NCBI RefSeq assembly: GCF_003024195.1
Contig: NZ_KZ679061.1
Location: forward strand, 31,851 to 95,850
Direction of reading: 5' to 3'
DNA length: 64,000 nucleotides
Source: Streptomyces dioscori
GTDB taxonomy: Bacteria > Actinomycetota > Actinomycetes > Streptomycetales > Streptomycetaceae
Under the pieces are notes generated by a model that saw only the letters and a program-made list of their open reading frames with translations, had not been told where the DNA came from and did no database searches. Positions 23,867-31,198 of the stretch are shown here, one piece after another (within the stretch, counting starts at the first letter, position 1; the number at the start of each line of letters is the position of its first letter). The position numbers and the translations under genes were made by a program.

Positions 23867-26242
23867 TCAGCTGAGAGTCACCTCACACTCCATCGATGCG
23901 CATACCTTCCCTGGAGTGACGCGCAGCCTGAGCCGGCGTCCCGTCGCGAGTACCTCGATGCCCGGATCCGCGCGCACGACCCCGCGTACGGGACGGTCCC
24001 AGAGCACCTCCAGGGCCTCTCCGGTCCGCGGTGGCTCGCTCACGCAGAGGGTCGCGGTCCTGCCCCGGCGGCGTACGAGCACGCTCGCGGGGGCCGTGAC
24101 GGTGAGCGGACCGGCCGTTCCCGGGCGCCAGAAGTTCGCCGCGAGGAGCCCCAGCGCCGGTACGGAGACCGCCTGGCGGCCGGAGTCGTTGGCGAGGACC
24201 GACAGCCGGTGCCGGTCGGCGGCGCGGGCGGCGACCGTACGGCGCGAGGCCCCGGGCAGCACGACGTACGCGTACGAGGCGTCCACCGGGTCGGTGCCGT
24301 GGTCGAGCCACAGCGTCTGCCAGCGGCGGGTGCGGCGTTCGGTGGTGGAGGTGGTGTTGATGTCGGACCAGGCGCCGGTGCGGTCCTCGCGGAGGGTGCG
24401 CAGGGCGGGTCCCGCCAGGACGACCCAGCCGCCGTGGCCCTCCAGGTGGGCCCAGCCCGGACCTCGTACGAAGGCCTGGGTGCCGCCCTCCCCCAGGTTC
24501 CTGTTGTCGACGACCGTCTCGACCGGGACGCCGTCCGTGGCGGTGATGCCCGCGCCGAGGCAGACGATCGCGTCGTCGAGGCAGAACCACGACTTACGGG
24601 CCTGGAGGGTCGAGCCGAGGCCCAGCAAGTGCTGCCCGACGGCCGCGAACTCCCCGTCCGTCGTGCCGCCGACCCAGCGCGGCGGAGGCTTGGGCTCGCC
24701 CCACTCACCGCCGGCCCGGTCGGCGAGCCGCTTGGTGGACACGGTCGTCCCGGGCAGCCGGTACCAGTCGACGGTCGGCCAGTACCAGTCCGTGTACTGA
24801 CCGGACCCGCCCGATGGACCGGACCGGCTCCCGTCGGCCCACCAGTAGAGCATTCCGGCACCCGTGTGCCAGCCGCGCGGGTTCTCGCCGTTGCCGCACT
24901 CGTAGTACGCGATCCGCTCGCTCGCCATGGAGATGTTCGCGGTGAAGCCCGCGCCCTTCCCGGAACCGGTGCCGGAGCCCCGGTGGACCGCCCGGTCCAT
25001 GGCCGCGAAGAGGTGGTGGCCGGCCGGTTCGGGCGCGGCCGGGAGGGCCGAGTCGGCGACGGCGTGCAGCCGGGCCAGGTCCGCGACCCCGAACTGCCGG
25101 GCCGTCAGGATCGGTGTGACCGTGTCCCGCTCGATCCAGCCCTTGATCCTCCCCTGCCAGCGCTCGCGTTCCGCGGCGCTCGCGCCCTGGGCGAGGAGGG
25201 TGATCGCGGCGATCAGCGCCTGCCCGTGGAAGTGGTCGCTGCGCATGACCTGCCGGTCGTCGCTCTTGAGGTAACCCCGGCTGATGGCACGGCCGTTGAC
25301 GCTGTCCATCATCAGCCCGTCGTGGATCAGCGGCGCGTACGCCTGCTCCACGCTGTCGAGGATGATCTGCCGGCCGGGATCGGTCACTTCCCACGGCGAC
25401 CCGGCGAGCAGCGCGAAGAGCCGCCCGAGCCCGTCGAGCATGACCTGCCCGTACGTTCCCGAGTACGCGACCCAGGTGTGCTGGACGAACGACCCGTCGG
25501 CGTAGAGCCCGTCCCCCTTCGTGACGTACGGGAAGACCGGGGAGAGCGCGTCCCGGGCGAGCGCGATCTTCTCGGGGGCGCGGCCGAGGATGCCGCGCAG
25601 GGCGACGGAGCGGCACAGGTCGACGCGGTTGGCGCCGGTCGAGGTGCCCGTGTAGTCGCCGAGCATGCTGTCCGGGACGAAGTGGTCGACGGCGGCGCAG
25701 GCGGCGGCGACCTGCGCGTCCGACAGCTCGCCGTACAGTGCGGCCACGATGTCCATGAGGAGGCGGGGGCTGCCGATCTGCCACTCCCACCAGTTGCCGT
25801 AACGAGTGGTGGAGGGGTTGTAGACGGTGGCGGAGAGGTGGTCGAGGCCGCGCAGGACGTCCGCGAGCAGGCCCGCGTCGCCGGTGGACCCGGTGCCCTC
25901 CTGGACGTACGCCTGCGTCATCGTCCACAGCCTGCTGTAGGCCTGGGTGATGCCGGCGGGCGGGTCGTACGGGTAGCCGGGCCACAGCGAGTTCACCGTC
26001 GGCGCCATGGACGCCCGGAATCCGCGGGCCAGTTCACCCGTCTCGGCGAGGCGGGACGCGTACGGCTCGGTGGCCGGGTCGTAGCCCGCGCCGAGGGCGA
26101 TCTCCAGCCAGCGGCGGCGGAGCGTGTCGTAGGGGTCGTCATCGGCCGCGTGGGCGACGGGGGCGAAGGGGGCGGACGCCAGGAGCGGGACGGCCGGTGC
26201 GAGCGCCGCCGCCAGCAGGAACGTACGTCTGGTGGAGATCAT
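23867..26242 (-). CDS. Secreted polysaccharide lyase family 8 enzyme
   Basis: A 791-residue exported lyase of the hyaluronate/chondroitin/xanthan lyase family, which breaks uronic-acid-containing polysaccharides by beta-elimination. A Tat-type signal (STRRTFLLAAALAPAVPLLA) ends near HAADDD. An alpha-toroid domain of about 350 residues carries the catalytic NWWEWQIGSPR (Asn near 150) and HTWVAYSGTYGQV (His and Tyr near 255-262). The beta-sandwich domains follow, with the NGENPRGWHTGAGMLYWW motif. It ends about 3 bases after... the upstream secreted peptidase-like gene stops 4 bases before its start, so the two form an operon. Exact substrate cannot be set. Confidence 0.92.
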   Translation of the reverse strand: MISTRRTFLLAAALAPAVPLLASAPFAPVAHAADDDPYDTLRRRWLEIALGAGYDPATEPYASRLAETGELARGFRASMAPTVNSLWPGYPYDPPAGITQAYSRLWTMTQAYVQEGTGSTGDAGLLADVLRGLDHLSATVYNPSTTRYGNWWEWQIGSPRLLMDIVAALYGELSDAQVAAACAAVDHFVPDSMLGDYTGTSTGANRVDLCRSVALRGILGRAPEKIALARDALSPVFPYVTKGDGLYADGSFVQHTWVAYSGTYGQVMLDGLGRLFALLAGSPWEVTDPGRQIILDSVEQAYAPLIHDGLMMDSVNGRAISRGYLKSDDRQVMRSDHFHGQALIAAITLLAQGASAAERERWQGRIKGWIERDTVTPILTARQFGVADLARLHAVADSALPAAPEPAGHHLFAAMDRAVHRGSGTGSGKGAGFTANISMASERIAYYECGNGENPRGWHTGAGMLYWWADGSRSGPSGGSGQYTDWYWPTVDWYRLPGTTVSTKRLADRAGGEWGEPKPPPRWVGGTTDGEFAAVGQHLLGLGSTLQARKSWFCLDDAIVCLGAGITATDGVPVETVVDNRNLGEGGTQAFVRGPGWAHLEGHGGWVVLAGPALRTLREDRTGAWSDINTTSTTERRTRRWQTLWLDHGTDPVDASYAYVVLPGASRRTVAARAADRHRLSVLANDSGRQAVSVPALGLLAANFWRPGTAGPLTVTAPASVLVRRRGRTATLCVSEPPRTGEALEVLWDRPVRGVVRADPGIEVLATGRRLRLRVTPGKVCASMECEVTLS

Positions 26243-26245
26243 CTT

Positions 26246-26785
26246 CTAGCAGCCGCCGCAGTTGTAGTAGAGGACGTCCCAGTGGTTGCCCTCGTCCGCG
26301 TAGATGTTCCCCGAGCCCGACTGGTACTGAAGGGCTCCGTCGCCGCGCGGGCCGATGTAGGTGAACGTGTTCTTGATGTAGTTCGTGACGCAGGTGCTCT
26401 TGGCGTAGTCGAGCTTGTAGCCGTTCCAGTGGGAGTACGTGCCGCTCGCGTGGCCCGTCTCGGTGCCGCCGGTGATGTTCAGGGCGCAGCCGGTGGCGCT
26501 CTTCAGGGTCTGGGCGCCCTCGGCGGTCGCGAGGTTCAGCTGGGTGAAGGACGTACAGGTGGGGTTGTCGCGGTCCGAGCAGCCGCCGGAGGACGACCAG
26601 GTGATACCGGACCGGCTGAACATCGAGGTCGCCGTGGCGTGGCTGATCTTCGTGACCGCGACGGCGGCGGCACCGTTGGAGGGAGCGGTGGAGGGAGCGG
26701 CGATGGCCCCCGTCGCGCCGCCGAGCACGACGGCGGCCGGGGCGGCGAGGAGGGTGAGGGCGGTCAGGGCGGAACGGAGCTTCAT
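26246..26785 (-). CDS. Secreted M15/LAS-type zinc peptidase-like protein
   Basis: A 179-residue secreted protein from ATG 26785, preceded by AGGAAGGCC. Residues 1-30 form a Sec signal peptide ending AIAA. The mature part has four or more cysteines (SGGCSDRDNPTCTSF, SATGC, STCVTN, CGGC) suited to disulfides. I read SHWNGYKLD (His119, Asp126) and DEGNHWDVL (Glu165, His168) as the H-x6-D and E-x2-H zinc-site pattern of LAS/M15 peptidases that cut peptidoglycan peptides. The spacing His-Asp equals that of the SxHxxGxAxD family motif. It is cotranscribed with the PL8 lyase. The function is inferred from motifs only. Confidence 0.7.
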   Translation of the reverse strand: MKLRSALTALTLLAAPAAVVLGGATGAIAAPSTAPSNGAAAVAVTKISHATATSMFSRSGITWSSSGGCSDRDNPTCTSFTQLNLATAEGAQTLKSATGCALNITGGTETGHASGTYSHWNGYKLDYAKSTCVTNYIKNTFTYIGPRGDGALQYQSGSGNIYADEGNHWDVLYYNCGGC

Positions 26786-26993
26786 GGGGGGCCTTCCTGC
26801 GGACGACCGTGCCTGCTGCGGGACTTGGGGCGGCTGTGCGGTGGAGCAAGGCGATCGTGCCCGAGGTCTACACGTGTCCACCAGTGGGGCGGCGGACCAC
26901 CTTAGGAGTAGACCAATGGCAACCGGGTGTAACCGGGGCAACACGCCGCGACCACAGTTGAAACCCGTAGGGAATAGGTCTATGGTCGCTCTA

Positions 26994-27007
26994 GTTGAAC
27001 GTTAAAC
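26994..27007. promoter_or_regulatory. Imperfect palindrome upstream of yceI-like gene
   Basis: GTTGAACGTTAAAC, a 14-bp inverted repeat with one mismatched pair, 44 bp before the YceI start. It is in an AT-rich section of the 265-bp gap that separates the divergent genes and is a candidate repressor site (MarR-type sites look similar). No regulator gene is adjacent. Confidence 0.4.
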
Positions 27008-27050
27008 AGCTTCGGCACAGGGCCGGAGCTCGTCCCCCAAGGAGCCAGTC

Positions 27051-27659
27051 ATGGGAATCTTCGGCCGCAAGGACACCGACACCGCAACCGCGACGCCCGC
27101 CGCCGTGAGCCCCGACCTCGCCGCTCTGACCGGCGACTACACGATCGACCCGGCGCACTCGACGATCGGTTTCGTGGCGCGCCACGCCATGGTCACGAAC
27201 GTCAAGGGCGGCTTCCAGGACTTCACCGGCAGCCTGCACCTCGACGGCGCCGACCCGTCGCTGTCGACCGCGACCATCGACGTCAAGATGGACAGCATCA
27301 GCACCGGCTCCGACGACCGTGACGGACACCTGAAAAGCGCGGACTTCTTCAAGACCGAGGAGTTCCCCACGATGACCTTCCGGTCCACCGCGGCCGAGGC
27401 GCTCGGCGGCGACGACTACCGCATCACCGGTGACCTGACGATCCTCGGCACCACCAAGCCGCTCTCCATCGACCTGGAGTTCAACGGCGCGGCGAAGGAC
27501 CCGTTCGGCAACGAGCGCGTCGGTTTCGAGGGCAAGGCCGAGATTCTGCGCTCGCAGTGGGGCCTCACGTGGAACGCGGCGCTGGAGACCGGTGGGGTGC
27601 TGGTGTCCGACAAGATCAAGCTGACGTTCGACATCTCGGCGATCAAGAACGCCGCCTGA
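27051..27659 (+). CDS. YceI-family lipid-binding protein
   Basis: A 202-residue YceI protein, the lipocalin-like fold that binds polyisoprenoid lipids. It follows AAGGAGCCAGTC at ATG 27051. After a 25-residue polar N-terminus the domain opens with DYTIDPAHSTIGFVARHAMV and contains SITTGSDDRDGHLKSADFF-like and FRSTAAEALGGDDYRITGDL strands. There is no signal peptide, so unlike E. coli YceI this one is probably cytoplasmic. It is a single gene; the next genes are unrelated. The physiological role in actinobacteria is unclear. Confidence 0.93.
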   Translation: MGIFGRKDTDTATATPAAVSPDLAALTGDYTIDPAHSTIGFVARHAMVTNVKGGFQDFTGSLHLDGADPSLSTATIDVKMDSISTGSDDRDGHLKSADFFKTEEFPTMTFRSTAAEALGGDDYRITGDLTILGTTKPLSIDLEFNGAAKDPFGNERVGFEGKAEILRSQWGLTWNAALETGGVLVSDKIKLTFDISAIKNAA

Positions 27660-28091
27660 GTCAGGTGGCGGGCCACCGGATACCCGGGTTCCGCCCGGCG
27701 GCCCGCGTCCGTCACCGCCTGGGGGCTCCGCCCCCTAGACCCCCGTTGCGCAGTTCCCCGCGCCCCTGGGGGTGCCCGAGTACGCCCGCCCTCCGACTCC
27801 CTGTGAGCGGAAGGCGGGCGCTCGGCTGTGCGGGCCCCATGGGGGCGCGGGGAGCCGCACGATCGGTTGGCGCGCCCAAAAACGGGCCTCGACCCCAATC
27901 ACCCCAGGGGCGCGGGGAACCGCGCAATCAAGTGGCGCGCCCAAAACGGACCCCGACCCCCACCCCCCAGGGGCGCGGGGAACTGCGCACCGGGGGTTCG
28001 GGGCGGAGCCCCTGGGCGGTGACGGGGTGCCGGGGACGCTGCCGCGGATATACCGGTGCGGCCCCGCCGACCCGCGCGTTAATCTCCGGCC
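27660..28091. repeat. Intergenic repeat region with 63-65 bp tandem units
   Basis: 432 bp without a gene. The block GGGGCGCGGGGA occurs at about 27842, 27907 and 27970, each followed by CCGCRC- or CTGCGC-type sequence and, in the first two units, by GGCGCGCCCAAAA. This makes tandem units of 65 and 63 bp. An inverted copy (TTGCGCAGTTCCCCGCGCCC) lies at about 27745-27765, so the ends can pair. It belongs to the window-wide repeat family described in the findings. Confidence 0.8.
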
Positions 28092-28586
28092 ATGACATGG
28101 CTGCCCACCGACTTCGCCCACCCCCTCCACGCCACCCTGCCCGGAGGGCTACACCTGCGGCCGATCTCCGGTGACGACGCCGCGATCGACTACCCGGCGG
28201 TGATGGGCTCCAGGGACCGGCTGTGGTCGATCTTCGGGGAGGCCTGGGGCTGGCCCGCCGACACGATCACGTACGAGGCCAACAAGGCGGACCTGGAACG
28301 GCACGCGGCCGAGATCGAGGCGCACGAGTCCTTCAACTACGTGCTGTTCGACGAGGCGGAGACCACCGAGTACGGGTGCGTGTACATCGACCCGCCGGAG
28401 AAGGCCGGCGCCGACGCCGAGATCTCCTGGTGGGTCGTGGACGAGCAGGTGGGGACCCCGCTGGAGCACGACCTGGACGCCTTCGTGCCGCGGTGGATCG
28501 CCGAGGCATGGCCCTTCGAACGGCCCCGGTTCATCGGCCGGGACCTGTCGTGGAAGGAATGGCTGGCCCTGCCGGACCACCCCTGA
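28092..28586 (+). CDS. GNAT-like N-acetyltransferase
   Basis: A 164-residue GNAT-fold protein starting MTWLPTDFAHPLHATLPGGL. The N-terminal strand-helix LHLRPISGDDAAIDYPAVMG and the later EISWWVVDEQVGTPLEHDLD fit acyl-CoA acetyltransferases with a weakly conserved pyrophosphate loop. The tryptophan-rich section DRLWSIFGEAWGWPADTITY resembles a subset of uncharacterised actinobacterial GNATs. It stands alone after a repeat region, with no informative partner. The classical RxxGxG/A loop is not clear, so the family is probable but activity is uncertain. Confidence 0.75.
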   Translation: MTWLPTDFAHPLHATLPGGLHLRPISGDDAAIDYPAVMGSRDRLWSIFGEAWGWPADTITYEANKADLERHAAEIEAHESFNYVLFDEAETTEYGCVYIDPPEKAGADAEISWWVVDEQVGTPLEHDLDAFVPRWIAEAWPFERPRFIGRDLSWKEWLALPDHP

Positions 28587-28752
28587 CGACGGCCCGGACG
28601 CGAACGGCTGGTTTTCACCCCTTGTGGCGGTGCTCACAGCGTTCCCATAATCCTTCAACAGAAATTGACCGGCTCATGACGAGTCCAACGGGATTTCTTT
28701 CGCCGGACTTGGCATGCGCCTGTCACTTCCACCCCCCACGGAAGGCATCGCG

Positions 28753-29535
28753 TTGAAGAACCTCCTCAGGACACTCAAGAGATGCGCGGTCGCGGCCGCC
28801 GCCACCCTCGCGGTGGTCAGCCTCCAGCCCCTCTCCACCGCACAGGCCGCCCCGGCGCCCGTCGTCGGCGGAACCCGTGCCGCGCAGGGCGAGTTCCCCT
28901 TCATGGTCCGGCTCTCCATGGGCTGCGGCGGCGCGCTCTACACCCAGCAGATCGTGCTCACCGCCGCGCACTGCGTGGGCGCCACCGGCAACAACACGAG
29001 CATCACCGCCACCGCCGGAGTCGTGGACCTCCAGTCCACCTCCGGCCGGGTCCAGGTCAGGTCCACCAAGATCTACCGGGCCCCCGGCTACAACGGCAAC
29101 GGCAAGGACTGGGCGCTCATCAAGCTCGCCACGCCCATCAACCTGCCGACGCTGCCGATCGCCACCACCACGGCGTACAACTCGGGCACCTTCACCGTCG
29201 CCGGCTGGGGTTCGGCCACCGAGGGCGGCGCCCAGCAGCGCTACATGCTCAAGGCGAGCGTGCCGTTCATCAGCGACGCCACCTGCCGCACCTACAGCGG
29301 TTACAGCGGCCTCGTCGCGAGTGACGAGATCTGCGCCGGTTACGCCGCCGGCGGTGTGGACACCTGTCAGGGCGACTCCGGCGGCCCGATGTTCCGCAAG
29401 GACAACGCCGGCGCCTGGATCCAGGTCGGCATCGTCAGCTGGGGCATAGGCTGCGCCCGCGCGAACGCCCCCGGCGTCTACAGCGAGGTCTCGACCTTCT
29501 CCTCCGCGATCGCCTCGGCGGCGGCGACTCTCTGA
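28753..29535 (+). CDS. sprT: Secreted trypsin-like serine protease (SprT type)
   Basis: A 260-residue preproenzyme closely resembling Streptomyces griseus trypsin. The start is TTG 28753, with GGAAGG at the right distance; the in-frame ATG at 28714 would lengthen the signal abnormally. Residues 1-32 form the signal peptide, followed by a four-residue propeptide APAP and the mature start VVGGTRAAQGEFPF. The triad is His73 (TAAHC), Asp119 (GKDWALIKL) and Ser209 (CQGDSGGP). Asp203, six before the serine, gives trypsin specificity for Arg/Lys. The enzyme acts outside the cell in protein digestion and mycelial turnover. A convergent terminator follows. Confidence 0.95.
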   Translation: MKNLLRTLKRCAVAAAATLAVVSLQPLSTAQAAPAPVVGGTRAAQGEFPFMVRLSMGCGGALYTQQIVLTAAHCVGATGNNTSITATAGVVDLQSTSGRVQVRSTKIYRAPGYNGNGKDWALIKLATPINLPTLPIATTTAYNSGTFTVAGWGSATEGGAQQRYMLKASVPFISDATCRTYSGYSGLVASDEICAGYAAGGVDTCQGDSGGPMFRKDNAGAWIQVGIVSWGIGCARANAPGVYSEVSTFSSAIASAAATL

Positions 29536-29592
29536 CCCACACGGACCCACCCGACCCACGCAGACGCACGCGGACCCACGCATGCGGTACGC

Positions 29593-29634
29593 CGCACGCG
29601 GGCCCGGCGCCGAACCGCGCCGGGCCCGTGTGCG
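29593..29634. terminator. Bidirectional terminator between convergent genes
   Basis: An 18-bp GC-rich stem (29593-29610 with 29617-29634), one G-T pair and a 6-nt loop. It lies between the convergent protease and TPM genes. Confidence 0.85.
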
Positions 29635-29663
29635 TACCGGCGCCCGCCCCGTGGATCAGAGGG

Positions 29664-31013
29664 TCAGAATCCCCCGCCGAAGTCGCTGCCGCCCCCGCCC
29701 CCGAAGTCCCCGCCACCGCCGCCGTCGAAGCCCCCGCCGAAGTCGTTGGAGTCGAAGTCGGCCCCGGACACGTCCCCGCCCTCGTATCCGCCACCGCCGA
29801 AGTCCCCGTAACCGGAGCCGTAGTCCGCCGCGTACGCCGGGCCCGCCATCATCGAGCCGAGCACCGTGCCGACGAGAAGGCCGGGCAGGATGCCGCCGCC
29901 GAAGTAGCCGCCCGCCCAGGGGCCGTACGCGGGGCCCGCGTCCCAGTAGGGCCGCCGCCCGTACTCCGTGTCGACCTCGCGTACGGCCGGGTCGGTGCCC
30001 TCGGCCAGCCGGACCTGGTCGGCGGCACAGACGGGCACCTCGCGGGCCGCTCCGCCCGCCGGCGTCCAGGCGGCGTCGGCGACCGAAGGCCCGTGGCGCG
30101 GGTCGAAGAAGCAGGGCGCCCGGCGCTCGGGAACCGGCTTGCCCTCGCGGCGCGCGGCGAGCACGGCCAGCGAGAAGCGCCCGTCCTCCAGCGCCTCGGT
30201 GACCCCCCGCACGTCCTCGGGGCGGGTGGCCGCGGCCATGAAGGACTTCGCCTTGTCGTACGCGTCGAGGGAGCGCTCGTAGTCGGCGCGCATCGCGTCG
30301 TCCGCGCCGGCCTCGGCGGGGTGGAAGTCGAGCCGGTCGAGTTCCTCGCCGAAGGCGGTGATGTCCTCGTCCACGACGACGCGCAGCCGGTCGAGCGCGG
30401 CCCGCCGCTCCGCCTCCTTGCGGCGACGGTTGCGCCGCATGAGGGCGTACGCGCCCGCGCCGGTCGCCACGACGACCGCGCCGACGCCGATCAGGGCACC
30501 GGTGTCGACACCGCCGCCCTCGCCCTCGCTCCAGCTGCCGGGCGCGGAGCCGCCGACGTTGGCGAGGGCCCGGTCGGTGAAGTGGTTCAGCTGGGTCAGG
30601 GCGTCCTCGCCGCGGACGCTGGTGACCAGGTTGCGCACGGCGGTGTTCGGCATGACGGAGGAGTCGGCCTTCGCGTCGAACCGGGAGCCGAGCCGGATCG
30701 CGTACAGGCCCGTGACACCGGTGTCCGTACGCAGGTTCTGGAAGAGGTTCTCCGTGGGGAAGTCCCCGGGGAGGACGGCGACGAACAGCGGCTTGTCCGC
30801 CTTCTCGATCTTCGCGGCCAGGGCGTCGGCGTCCGCGTCGGACAGGACCCGGGCCATGGACGGATCGACGTACACGGGACGCTCACGCAGCGCGTCCGCG
30901 ACGGCTGAGACGCCGGTGGCGTCCGTGGCGGCGTGGGCACGGATGCCCCCGACGCCCAGCGCCGCGAACGCGATCAGGAAAACGGCCAGTCCTCGTGCCA
31001 GTACGCCCGTCAT
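29664..31013 (-). CDS. TPM-domain membrane protein with Gly-rich tail
   Basis: A 449-residue protein with an N-terminal signal (GVLARGLAVFLIAFAALGVGG) and an extracytoplasmic TPM-like domain at about residues 40-160 (VYVDPSMARVLSDADADALA). Then come a membrane helix near 175-195 (TGALIGVGAVVVATGAGAYALM), an RRNRRRKEAERR stop-transfer patch and a cytoplasmic helical region. A hydrophobic segment (GGGILPGLLVGTVLGSMMAG) precedes the closing 60 residues of Gly/Asp/Phe repeats such as DFGGGG. TPM proteins are linked to photosystem repair and membrane protein quality control in other organisms; the role here is unknown. The tail resembles YgcG-type proteins. Confidence 0.8.
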   Translation of the reverse strand: MTGVLARGLAVFLIAFAALGVGGIRAHAATDATGVSAVADALRERPVYVDPSMARVLSDADADALAAKIEKADKPLFVAVLPGDFPTENLFQNLRTDTGVTGLYAIRLGSRFDAKADSSVMPNTAVRNLVTSVRGEDALTQLNHFTDRALANVGGSAPGSWSEGEGGGVDTGALIGVGAVVVATGAGAYALMRRNRRRKEAERRAALDRLRVVVDEDITAFGEELDRLDFHPAEAGADDAMRADYERSLDAYDKAKSFMAAATRPEDVRGVTEALEDGRFSLAVLAARREGKPVPERRAPCFFDPRHGPSVADAAWTPAGGAAREVPVCAADQVRLAEGTDPAVREVDTEYGRRPYWDAGPAYGPWAGGYFGGGILPGLLVGTVLGSMMAGPAYAADYGSGYGDFGGGGYEGGDVSGADFDSNDFGGGFDGGGGGDFGGGGGSDFGGGF

Positions 31014-31089
31014 ACCCCGAACCTACTCCTGACGGCCGCAATTCGGCGGCCCACACCTCCTGGCACCGGGGCCGCGGACCTACGTGCTT

Positions 31090-31165
31090 CCAGGGGCGCG
31101 GGGCTGTGTCCATATGCGGCTCCGCCGCGTGGGCGCGACCGGCCCCCACCGGGCCCGCAGACGAA
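31090..31165. repeat. Copy of a Streptomyces intergenic repeat
   Basis: Starts CCAGGGGCGCGGGGCTGTGT and continues with CGGCTCCGCCGCGTGGGCGC and a GGGCCCGCAGAC end. I recall very similar blocks in intergenic DNA of many streptomycetes. Here it lies in the 185-bp gap between the TPM and GH3 genes. The family assignment is from memory. Confidence 0.55.
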
Positions 31166-31198
31166 GAACATCGCGGGCCCGATGGCCGTCAGGCCGAG

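Noticed and set aside
27842..28000. Spaced repeats considered as a CRISPR array
   Set aside because: Only three units, GC-rich, with conserved spacers and no cas genes; they belong to the dispersed intergenic repeat family.
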